DNA of 64,000 nt from Amyloporia xantha (Eukaryota; Basidiomycota; Agaricomycetes; Polyporales; Adustoporiaceae): the NCBI GenBank assembly GCA_036971615.1, contig JAYKKR010000002.1:3906001-3970000 (forward strand), written 5' to 3'. The notes below the pieces were generated by a model that was not told where the DNA came from, searched no databases, and saw only the letters and a list, made by a program, of their open reading frames with translations. How positions within the stretch are numbered: the first letter of the stretch is position 1; each line of letters starts with the position of its first letter. The translations under genes were made by a program, and so were the position numbers. Below, in pieces: positions 1 through 10,952 of the stretch.

Positions 1-1815
1 GTGGATGCAGTCTGTAAATGAGCCGGGGTGTCAGCGCATACGATAACTTAATGGAAACAACCGGCTGACTGTGTCTCTCCCAGCAATCATGATGTTCAGC
101 ACTTCATCGTGGAGCACAACAGGGTCTATGCACTTTCTCAGCGTCATTCTGTCAAGTGGACAGATGGATTACTCACCGTTGGTGTACCGGAGTAGATTAT
201 CCAGAAAGGTTTCCTCACCCGAGCCATCTCCTCCGCCGGAAGTTCTTGGTCCTCCATCGCCCGAAGTTCTTTCTTTCTCAACGCCGCTTTCAGGATCGGA
301 TCCAAGAAGTCGTCGACCACTCGCATAAACTTGTCGGTCTTGTTGCGGCGCATCTCGAATAACGGCCAAATCTCACCCTGATTCGTGCGGTCTGCTACGA
401 TGAACTGCGCTTCGCGGACGGCATCGGCGAATGCTTCCGCACGCCCGCTTTTGGCCTGACTGTCGACATTGCCGGGAGAGGAAAATGGTGCACTGCGGCT
501 TTGGGGGTAAGGAAGAGGAGTGTGCAGAGAGTGCACACAGGATCCAAACAAAAATTCGGTGGCTGAGTCGAGCGTAAAACGTGCCGTTAGATCCTACAAA
601 AAACGTTTATGCTGAGCGCAGTCGCCAAGTGACAATAGTATATATAAAACTTTGGGGAAAGCATAACGTGAAACCTAGTCACGGAGGACGACTAACAAAT
701 TGCATCGTCCTCTGAACACTCTTGCACCCTACATGACATGTACACAGGAGCCATGAACAGACCATGTAGACGAAGAGTTACAGGAGAAAACGATCGAACT
801 AAACATACCTGAAAATCAACGGCATAGCCTGTACGAAGACGCTCGCTGATTTTAGCGAGAGCATCCTCTAAACATAGTGTGAGATACTAGTGATAACATG
901 ACCTTCACACACGTACCGGCGTGGCGGTTAAATAACTCAAAGTGGCTAATGCGATCCTTGTGGAAGAAGGGCCGTGTCATTGAGCGGTGCCATCTGGCAG
1001 TTCGTATTATATAGCTGCGCCTCTTTCATGGAGTGACAGCATATGCGTACTTCCACATATCTCCTGATAGCTAAATCAGCGATGTCCAAATTTACATTCA
1101 GATTTTGCGAAATGCTTACCATCCGAGTTAAACACTCCTGTGCCAAGCACGGAGTGTAGTTGTCCGTTCAAGAGCTTGCCTGCACGAAAGAAATGAGATC
1201 AAGACGATAGCTTTTCTGTAAACACAGGCATTCCGTCTAGGTACCTTTCTCATAATTGTCGAAATCCGTAGCCAGTGCACTCTAACCGATGAAAACGTGA
1301 GACTCTGCAATTCGCGCAAAAAGGTCGAATTGTACGTGCCTTGATCACGTCCGGATCGCAACTGAAATAAAGGGTGTCCCATAGCAAGCTGACCTGGAAT
1401 GTGTTGCCGAGCCTATTGAACTTGCTCCATGCAAAGTCCGCTGGTAATCCGGAACCATCAAACAGTCAGTACCTTGCCATTTGCCATTGCAATCGTACAC
1501 ACCGGGATATCCATGATTGAAACTGTGGCTCATTTCTTGCATAAGGTCAATGTGCCCAATCTGCTTGCCTATTAATTCGGGCGGCAGCACAGCACCAAGG
1601 CGTGCAGCGGCACGCCGTACAGTCCAGTGACGATGCAAGGTGCGGGCGATGAATCTCAGCGGGGTACTTGCCAAAGAAAGACCCAGGAGCCAGGTCGGGA
1701 TCGCTGCATCGAAGTGAAACGCAATGCTGCGTCCAAAAACGTAGATGCAGACTGGAAGAACTGACAGTGATAGGAAAACTTGATAGAGAAACGGTATTCC
1801 TGGGGGCAAGGCCAT
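1..1815 (-). CDS. CYP63-like cytochrome P450, 3' part beyond the window
   Basis: Membrane-bound heme monooxygenase of the fungal CYP63 type. The start at 1815 opens with [12 protein letters not shown], the same N-terminus as the intact paralogue at 2465-5144, followed by two hydrophobic segments and a basic stretch ([13 protein letters not shown]). Homologous exons continue through [12 protein letters not shown] (about 1335-1400), [14 protein letters not shown] (about 540-590) and the I-helix oxygen-binding motif AGRDT (about 70-90). The K-helix and heme-cysteine exons lie left of base 1, so this is partial at the edge and not truncated by evidence. A 215-base intron at 594-808 splits DFQ from DLTARF; the paralogue has no intron there. 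CYP63 enzymes are known to oxidise alkanes, fatty acids and xenobiotics; the substrate here is unknown. Confidence 0.85.
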
Positions 1816-2464
1816 GCTCCGAGCGCTGTTGATAGCGAACAATTGTCGAAATGCTCGCAGTGAGCGAAGTATATGATGCGGAAGTCAATTAAAAGCAGCA
1901 GTCGAGTCGTAAGTTTACGAATGTCAAGCTCGAGGATACTTATTATAAGAAAGCCCACTGCCGGTTACACCCGAACAGCTGGGAGATTACTGCGGATCGC
2001 AGGTGCCAGCGATCCCACGACACTGCGATCTTTTGGATTGGCGGCCAAAGCCGCCACTGACATAGGATAGCACTGGCATCGGTCAAGAGTCAGCTGCATT
2101 CATGCGAATACTTAGTCTCCCGTAGGCAGACCATACATAGTGACCTTTGAGGGGGAAGGGGAGGAATACGTATCCCAGCTCGGCAAAAGGCACGTCAAAT
2201 TGATCAAGGTTGTAGTTGAACGGATCAATGAACTCCCGGACGGTAGGTACTCCCGTGACGTAGATAGTCAAGACCCGTCTCGATCTCGGTCCTTGGGCAG
2301 AGTCAGAACTTGCACAGGCGGGTTATTGTGCCCGATGCTACTTACCACGAGAGTGGTACCAGCATCGCATTACATTCCGACCAATGTTGTCCGCTATATT
2401 ACACACTTAATAGGCCTAATTGACACGTCTTCAGTTACAGCAAAATACCCCCGCAGGCTCCGAC
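1816..2464. other. Intergenic, between the two P450 genes
   Basis: About 650 bases between the start of the left P450 and the stop of the right one. It should hold the promoter of the left gene and the 3' UTR of the right gene. A minus-strand ORF at 2083-2271 looks protein-like but has no recognisable family and no paralogous counterpart that I could establish. No RNA gene or repeat seen. Confidence 0.5.
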
Positions 2465-5144
2465 TCAGACGGAATCGGAGCTGTCTGCCTCATCTGCCTC
2501 AGTCATCTTGACCCACATCCCTCCCTGCAAAAAATTAGTCAATCGATCGAGGAGGATAGCTAGTGAGAACCTACCTTTGAGTACAGAGTCAAATGCGACT
2601 TGGGCCAGAACTTCTCGATGCCCTTCCTGCTCCACGAGCCTGCCCATTCAGCAGGCGGTAGGGAGCCAGGCGGCGCAGCCTCGGGTGCGAGTGCCATCGA
2701 CGAGAATCGTTGCAGCAGCTTTATGATGAAGAACGACATCTCGTTGTACGCGAACTATACAGCAGTGGTCAGTATAGGCGATGAATGTCACAGACTCTAT
2801 TGAGTCGTATCGAGCGAACCTGCTGTCCGAGACAAATCCGCGGCCCGGCATTGAACGGAAGAAAGATGAACGGATTAGGTGTGAGGTATTTGTTGACGCG
2901 CTCGTCGAGGAACCGATCGGGATCAAACTCATCGGCTTAAACGCATATGGTGTAAGGTATATTTGATGAAGACAAACCAAAGGAGCGCACCATCTGGACC
3001 CCAGTACTCTTTCCTGCGTTGCATCGCAAAAACGGAGTACGATACCCTATGGAGAGACGATGAGTATAATTAGATCACTCAAAATCATTGACTTGTGGCG
3101 AGGGAATAGACTACCCACATCGTTTTGGGGGGCACATAAAACGGCTTGCCATTAGGGTCGGGATTGGGTAAGGTCCCCTCGTTAACGGAAACTCTAAACA
3201 GCGTCAGGTCCCTCTTGAGACATACGTCAGTTCATGAGCTCACCTAATGTTAAAAGGTCTGTATCCGAGAACGAAGACATTGTTCAATGATAGTACAAAG
3301 TGGCAAGGATTGATTAACCTACACGACTGGATACAACCTAAGCGTTTCATTGATTACCGCTCGCAAGTAACGCATTTCCTTGATGTCCGCGTACGTCGGC
3401 CGTCGATGAGGACCCACTTTAGCGAGCACTTCCGCGCGGAGACGCTGGAAAATGGCAGGATACATGCAGAGGAAATAGATGACGATCGTCAGACTCGATG
3501 CCGTCTGTGGTGAAATGAGTGTTAGCGTGGGGTGGCGACACCACCGCGCAGAATGCATAGCTAACCGTGTCTCGCCCTGCGATCAGGATATTGAGCACCT
3601 CATCATGCAACACAACAGGGTCTGCTCCGAGATCAGCGTCATTTTGTCCAGCGAGTAGACGCATTCCTCACCGCTAGTATACCTGACTAGATGATCTAGC
3701 AGGGTCTCGCCCTCCTGACCCTCCTCCTTTTCTAGCTCGTTTATCTCTTCCCTCACCCGCTCCTCTTTCTTCCTCAGCGCCTCCTTCAGAATAGGACGCA
3801 GATAATCGTCCACCACACGCATATATCCGTCCGTCCTGCTCCTGCGCATCTCGAAGAATGGCCAGATCTTGCCCAAGGTGGCACGCTCGGAGCAGACTTG
3901 CTGCGCGCCTTGGAATGCAGCAGAAAACGCCTCCGCCCGATCGGTCTTTGCCTTTTCGTCGGGACGATCGGTCAAGAATGGTGTTGCGGGGAGATTGTGG
4001 GGATAAGGAAGGGTCGAATGCAGCGAGTGAACGCACGAATCGAACAGGAACTCGGTTGCAGAGTCGAGGGTGAAGCGGGATATCAAGTCCTGGAAATCGA
4101 CAGCATATCCTGAACGGAAGCGGTCATTCATCTTGGTGAGGGCATACTCTGCTTACATCCCAATTAATGGCACGCGTCGGTTATGAGGATATATCATATT
4201 AAAGCAGCAGCGGACGCACCGGCATGCCGGTCAAAGAGCTCGAAGTGGCTGATGCGGTCTTTGCTGAAGAAGGGTCGTGTCATTGAGCGGTGCCATCTGA
4301 GTGGGGTGTCAGGAACTGCGGAGTCAATCAAACCAGAATATATGCGCACTTCCACATCTCCCCTGAAGGTTACAGCACGTTCAACGCTACCGGAAGTCAT
4401 GCACGAAACACGACAGTGCACGCACCATCAGAATTGAATACTCCGGTGCCAAGCACAGAGTTCATCTCCTGCTTGAACACTTGACCTATGTGCAAATGAT
4501 GGGTCAAAAATCGTCGCGCATTCCAGTCGCGCATAATTTGTTGACTTACCCTTCTCATAATTGATGAAGTCTGTGGCGAGAACATTCTGCGGAATTGATG
4601 AAGGCGTTTACATACTGCGAAGACTGAAAAACGGGCATGTATACCTTGATGATGTTCGGATCGCAGCTCATATAGGCGTAATCCCACAGAATGCTCATCG
4701 TAACAGTGTTCCCGAGCTGGTTGAACTTCTCCCACGTGAAATCCGCTACGAATTCGGATAACGATCACCACGACAGTTACATGTTGATCGACCAGGGTCG
4801 CCTCTGCTATAATGGAACTTGTACGCACCAGGGTATCCATTTTGGAAAGAATGCAGCATTTCTTTCAGGAGATCGACGTTTCCGATACTCTTTCCTACTG
4901 ATAGGGGTGGAAGTATCGCACCCAGGCGAGCAGCAGCACGGCGAATTTTCCAACGACGGATGCATACGCGCATGAAGATGGTAAGTGGGACGCATGAAAC
5001 AGTAAGGAGGCAGATAAGCCAGGTCGGGATGACCAAGACACCAAGTCTTGCAAGAAGGCGTGCGGACGCAGAAATGAGAACTGGCTCAATGGATAGCAGG
5101 AGGAGAATGCGGAAGAGAAATGGTATGCCCGGGGGTAGTGCCAT
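2465..5144 (-). CDS. CYP63-like cytochrome P450
   Basis: Complete multi-exon P450. The protein starts [15 protein letters not shown] (5144) with hydrophobic segments in the first 60 residues, then a basic linker ([13 protein letters not shown]), so it should be anchored in the endoplasmic reticulum with a cytosolic catalytic domain. Key motifs in order: I-helix AGRDT (about 3565-3585), K-helix ExxR as ETLR (about 3340), WGPD before the meander (about 2990), and the heme loop [10 protein letters not shown] with the axial cysteine (about 2825-2860). The C-terminus is acidic ([11 protein letters not shown]). Length and motif order are normal for the CYP63 family, which depends on NADPH-P450 reductase. 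It is a head-to-tail paralogue of the gene at 1-1815, from tandem duplication. No inactivating change was seen. Confidence 0.88.
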
Positions 5145-6397
5145 GCTAGAAGAAAGTGTTAAGGCGGGTTACAGTACAAGGAGGAGCGAAGGTGAGGAAC
5201 GCTATTAGACGGTCTCATATAGGACCCACTGCGCAATCGGCACACCCCAGTACTTTCCGGCTCCCCTTGGCGGCATAAAAGATCGGAGACAGAAATTCAC
5301 ATAGCTGGCAGTCCATTCGCATTGCCAATCCGAGCACATCGTCATCCTCGTGTATGCGCAATTACGACCGCTGTCCACGGCCCACTCACGTGGACGACAA
5401 TAACCGTCAATTTGGCTCCGCTCAATCACCCTTCCTTCACTTATGCAACAATCTCCGAATAGCTCCCGTAACTGACCTCGTACGACGAGGGCAAGAGTGC
5501 TTTCCTGAGTTCAAGACAATTAGACGTTGCAGCATTTACAGGAAGTTTTGACCACGTACTGACCACCGCAGCCCCGCCAGCGCGGCTGAGTATATCACTG
5601 GCATGTCACTGTCGCAAGGATCCATGGCCAGAGTCGGTGATTTGAATAGAGCAGCAGTACAGTGAAGGTCAGCCTGGATCAGCGCTCTTTTTTTTATTTA
5701 ATTCTACGAATTTATAGCTGGATTGGTCTCGTACCCAGTGGGGTGCGACATTACAGGTCTGGGTACGAGACCAAGCTGGATCAGCGCTCGGCAACCCGAG
5801 TCAAAGACATGATCGATCGGCCTCAATATATGCAATACGTTGTGCAGGTCAGTTCGTTCTCGAGAACCCATGTGTTGGGTTCAAAGAATTCGAACTGCAC
5901 AGGCAGTCTCTCTTTCTCTCATGCACAACAAAACATCTCCCTCCTAAGCAATATACTTGCATATTTCAGGCTCTCTCTAGAACTGCCTATCAAATGAGTA
6001 ACATTTCGTTCGTGTTAAACTCTTGCAGAGGGCTTCAGGTTTATATCGTGCGGGATGAGTCCTTCACAAGTATAGCGCCGCTTTAAGAGCTCGGCAACAA
6101 GCTCGGTCATCACAAAGCACCGCATGCTCTCGAGCTCTCCTCCTACCTCAAAGCGACAGGCCCCGATGCCTTTCAATCCTGATGGGAGTTCACTGTATTG
6201 TCACGGTCAATTCTACACATTTATTATGCGCAGGGAAATTATCTGAAGTTAACGTATGCGTCCTCAGTTCTTCCGGGAGAGAATTGGAAATGGGGCGATA
6301 AGAAAACAAGATACTAGCAGCAAGCTTGTACATATTATCAAAGATGGAGACAGCACCCAGCATAGTACATACATCCATAAGCAATTATTCGTAAAGC
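5145..6397. other. Intergenic, 1.25 kb
   Basis: Upstream of the P450 pair and downstream of the kinase fusion gene. A minus-strand ORF at 5205-5429 ends in a Trp-rich stretch but matches nothing I know. The only clear structure is the inverted repeat and flanking direct repeat at 5674-5789. The rest shows no gene. Confidence 0.5.
5674..5789. repeat. Perfect 13-base inverted repeat next to a 14-base direct repeat
   Basis: Bases 5725-5737 (ggtctcgtaccca) and 5760-5772 (tgggtacgagacc) are perfect inverted copies with a 22-base loop. The 14-mer ctggatcagcgctc occurs at 5674-5687 and again at 5776-5789, directly after the right arm. The layout may be a small foldback element or a footprint of an excised one. 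The function is unknown. Confidence 0.6.
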
Positions 6398-9300
6398 CTA
6401 ATTAAAACCTCGGAAAATCCATCCGGGCGGGAGTATAAGGTACGCATGTTTACGCAACGTAGTGGCAGTGGGACGCTCATGTGGATCCCTGTGAACCAGA
6501 TCAGCTAAGCAGAAGGAACCCGACTTCACACTCACCTGACAAAACATCTGGAACGAAAGTCGTTGACAAGCAGAGATACCGCCATATGCGCGGGCAACGG
6601 TGGCCCTTGTTTCGTCTGGTGTAACTGAGCTTACGATGAGCGCTATTTAAGGGTGCTTCTATAAGACTTTTGCTGACGTACTTGGGCTAGAACAACCTCG
6701 GGTTCTTCTCCAGCCCATGGCTGTTCCCCAGACCACATCTCATGCGCGATACAGCCGACGCCCCAGATATCCAAATGCGATCCATAGCCTTTGTGCATGT
6801 TCCATGAATACGTTGATTGAATTTCTGCCTCGGTGCTGATCAATTCGGGTGCCATCCAACGCACGCTATCTTCGAGGGGCATGAGGGTGTATACCCTAGG
6901 CACCCAGTACACGGTGCCCTCAATCTGCACGTGCGTATGTAGTCCTGTTAGATGAACGTCGTCACTCTCATCTTCATGGACACGCTTTGATGTAACAAAA
7001 TTGGACAGTTTGCAGACGCCGTCCGCTTCGAGCAGAATGTTATCGGCCTTCAAATTCTGACCATGCAGTCTATCAGCATTGACGGCACAGCGTGAAAGAG
7101 GCGATTAGACGAACACCGTGGACTATTCCCTTCTTGTGAATATATTCCAACCCAGCCAAAATCTGCTGAGTGAATGACTTCACGATGTCCTCGTCCAATG
7201 CGCCACGTGTGTGTATGCATCTGCTAACTGAACCAGCCGACGGGGATTCGAGGTAACTGATGCAAAGGTCAGTAAAAGATGGAGATCGTCCTACAAAGCA
7301 CTGCATGCTCACACATTCAAGGCAGTCGACGTCTCCTCAAAGCCGAGGCACCGCACAACATTGACATGGTCCAAACCTCGGAGGATCTCACATTCCATCT
7401 TGAGACAGGCGAGAAGATATGCATCTTGGAAATTAGGACCATTTTGTTTGCTAGCGGGATGGCGGGGCTTCTGTCCCTGCTTGATAGCTACAGTTCTTCC
7501 AGAAGGAGTCTTAAGTACGAAAATCTTGCCGTATTTGTTCCGAGACGTTGGTTTCAATTCAAGCAAAGTCAGATCTGTCAGACTTCGAAGGAAGCTTTCT
7601 TGACCGCTGGCAGTGCCACCATGCGAGGCGCTCTTCGACTCAACGTCTCTACTGCCACGAACGCTGTCACCGTACGGGGTCATTCCAATACCAGGTGAAT
7701 TGTTCCATGGCACATTTTCCCAGCCGTTCGGATCGAGTGGACTGTTGTCTGAGAGAGCTGTGTAAGACAATTCCCATCAATGCGGGTGGGAAACAATCGT
7801 AGAGCGAATGATCAGAAAATGCATTTGTTTCGGGCAAACAACATGAAGCTCACCAGGTGAATACGAGTGGTTACCGCTCACTGGAAAGTGCCACGTAACT
7901 GGAGTCCAGGGACTGCCAGATTCTGGAGAGGATGATCCACCACGTGAGATGTGGCCATCTCCCCAAGGAACATTGGGCTTCAAGGTCCCTGCTGCCGAGC
8001 GCCCGGCTTCACCAGGGCCTGGACTGTCGTCAAATTCCGCGGTGATGGATGTAGGCGACTCCACGAATGATTCGGATAGTCGTTGACTCTGCCCTCCCAC
8101 CTCTGGTGATATCTGAGCGACGGGTGTACTAGGGATCTTGAGGACGGGCAAAGAGGGCTTAGAAGAAGTCTTCCGAGGCTTGATTGGAGGGGGCGGAGAT
8201 GTGGCATTCTCGGCAGCGCCAGTATAGTCAACGAGAGGCATGTAGCTCATCGACTGCACCTGTTTCGAAAGGGAGAACCCAGACTCGCAATCTTGTTCGA
8301 CACCGCTTTCGGCAGTGATTGTCGCTTCATCAAACGAAACAAGCCGGGGTGTCGGAGTGGCGATGGGTTTTATGGATGCCAGTCGCCGGAATGCCTGATC
8401 CAACTGAGAGACGATAGAGGGCATGCGGGGACGATCTTTCCAACGCGGATCCCAGCACATCTCCATGATCTTCCATACGTCGTCGGTGAGTCCGAGCTTC
8501 GCTGCCTCAGGAGGGAACGACGGACGCATGCCACGGAGGATTTGGTGCATCACGGCAGCATCGAGTCGGTATTCACTATAAGGATGGTTTCCTGTAAATA
8601 TCTGCTCACGTAGAACATGAGACGAGTACAAGCGGATAAGGACTCGAGAGGATGGCATACCTCCCACACCACCATAGCAAAGGAATGTATGTCGCTCTCT
8701 GGCAAAGCAGACAACTTCCCTATCCCTGCGCTATCAGGATCAAGGTTCTCCGGGGCCATCCAGCGTATAGATCCAGACACCACAGAGCCAGCCGATACAG
8801 GATTAACCGTGTCGATACCATAAACGACGCCAGTCAAGCCAAAGTCGGAAAGGCAGGCACGGAAACGCTCGTCGATGAGAATGTTGGGCTTCCGACAAAA
8901 AACAACATGATTATCTCATTGATACCAAGAAGATGCCGCGCTTACTCCTTTCAGATCGCCATGCACGATGTCTACAGAATGCAGGTATTCGAGGCCTCTT
9001 GCAACATCCATGACCTAATAAACCTCACTTGGTGCGTGTTCAGATGACATGAATGCAAGAACTTACCAATCCAGGACGGTGTGCGTCCGGGTGTTCACGT
9101 ATAAATGTGCTTATGTTTCCGTTGACCATCCAGTTGCTAATCATGCAGAGGCGAAATTGTGTCGTGTTGACACCCAAGAACGGCGTGATGTTGGGATGTG
9201 ACAAATGCTTCCAAAGCACAGCTTCCTTGCAGAAATTCTTAGTGACAGCGTGTCAGCATTATGGTCATCCTCACAGCCATTTATCCAATCGCACCTCCAT

Positions 9301-10216
9301 GATCTTCTGCAAGTCAGCGGTACTTGATGTACGAATGGCCTTGAGAGCGACGTCGCGGCCGCCATATCTGCCTCGCCAAACATCTGCAAACGAACCAAAT
9401 GCAACTGGCTGATCGCTAGTCTTCTGTAATGACTGAGAGAGGTAGAACGACTTTGGTAGGTAGAGATGTTGAGCACAGAGTTTCCTCAGAGTGTGGAAGG
9501 CCGTCTTGTAAAATCGGCTACGTGTATCAATGATAGCTAAAGTCTTTCCGATGGAATGTAAGCCCTGTGAAACAAAAAGTTGACGAAGAACTTACTTGAT
9601 CCAGTAGCTCAATCCATGACAATGCCGCAGATGTATTGAGGCACAATACACTTTCGGCCCCGTCTGCCGAAGACAGCACAGCTTGCACAGCATCGATTGT
9701 CTCCTCTACGCCAGGGTGGAACGTGGGTACTATGGCCAGTAGCTGTCTCTATAGATTATATACCTGATATTCATATCATATGATGTATGTACGAGGCTAG
9801 CATGATCGTACCGTTGTCTTGAATTCTTCCGGGTAATTAGCATAGAGCTGCTCCAGGCCGAGTTTCATCTCGGACCATCTGGAGAGCGCAGTTTCTCGTT
9901 CCCACGACGACCACTGAGAGAGGCAATCATATAATTCTCGATACCATCTAAGAGAGTATTCATTGAAAGAACGCTCACGCAGGCCTATGAGACTTACATA
10001 TGACGGCCCACTGCACCCGGTTCCGGTTCAGCGGCTTCAGCGGTGCTTTGTATCGGTAACAGTTCGCTGAGACTAATAAGGTGTTCGGATGATTTCTGGA
10101 CATAAAGATTACAAGACGGCATGGTCAACGAATAACACCGAAGCTCACCTTGTAAATATGAAGACTTTCATGCATCAGCCAGAGATTCTCTTCGCCATTT
10201 GGACAGCTAGAATCCA
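6398..10216 (-). CDS. TKL-type protein kinase fused to a BCK1-like pseudokinase
   Basis: Start at 10216 (MDSSCPNGEENLW). An N-terminal helical region of about 190 residues is followed by a TKL-type kinase domain (about residues 190-460) with intact VHGDLKG catalytic loop, DFG and MAPE. Then comes a Pro/Ser-rich linker (about 240 residues) and a second kinase fold resembling STE11/BCK1 MAPKKKs (AIK lysine, GLDHVNVVRCLGFEE, EDIVKSFTQQILAGLEYIH, GTVYW, WMAPE, DIWGVGC). In this second domain HRD reads HGN and DFG reads NFV, and the glycine loop is degenerate, so catalysis is unlikely. The two parts join in frame across a 96-base intron (7758-7853, gtgagc to acacag). The second part has no ATG of its own before its middle. 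The final exons end with DPHERPTATTLRKHAYL and a stop at 6398. The alternative is two adjacent genes. Length is about 1,000 residues. Confidence 0.75.
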
Positions 10217-10952
10217 TCCTCAGACATTGTCCGCCATATAAATTTCAAGCTCGTAGAGTCGCCGATGCGAAGGTACGAGCGCAGTCGGATGAACGCCGGT
10301 GCTATGCTCGAATGATACGCTGATACCGGGGAAAGGTGCACGTGTAGCCTGACAGGTCTGACAGGTATGTTCCGGTTAGCCATCGTTGCCGTCGAATTTC
10401 TCTACTCTGCATAGGCGTGTAAATCGCCCACGAGTGTAAACACAGTCGACCAAGATGCAGCGAGCGTACTTTGCCTCCGAGCTCGGACACTGGCATCGGT
10501 CCACCGATCAAACGTGGCGATCGGTGGCTACCGATCTCCCCTAGATCTTGCCGTTAGACAGCGATTTTATAGTCGCACAATTCCCACTTTCCACTCGCGG
10601 TAACGAAATGCTCGGGCCTTCATCGATCATCCCATACCACCTCGACGATAGGATGTTCAAGCTAGCGGATCTCTCAGAAGGTCCTTGATTACGCGTCAAA
10701 TGTCGGTGCACATTTACATGTGATGATTTGAAGGCTAATTCACATTGGGAAGTCGATTGTCTAGCCTGAGAGGAGATACAAACGTTCTAATTGAGAACAG
10801 AAAGAATCTCTACCTTCTTTCGCCAACTCCGGGCACAGCAGCGCACAGACACTCCCAGTATCATCGTCCCTACATCCTGGCCTTATTCACTCCTTGAACT
10901 GGAAATCAGACCCTCGATGTGCTGATCTGAACCCATGCACCTTCTGTGCCAG
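10217..10952. other. Intergenic, 735 bases
   Basis: Promoter region of the kinase fusion gene and 3' flank of the next kinase gene. No coding exon, RNA gene or repeat could be supported. Confidence 0.5.

Noticed and set aside
1..1815. The left P450 as a truncated pseudogene
   Set aside because: The missing K-helix and heme exons lie beyond the window edge; the visible exons are intact and spliceable.
5205..5429. Minus-strand ORF as a protein-coding gene
   Set aside because: Trp/Cys-bearing but no ATG-exon context, no paralogue and no recognised domain.
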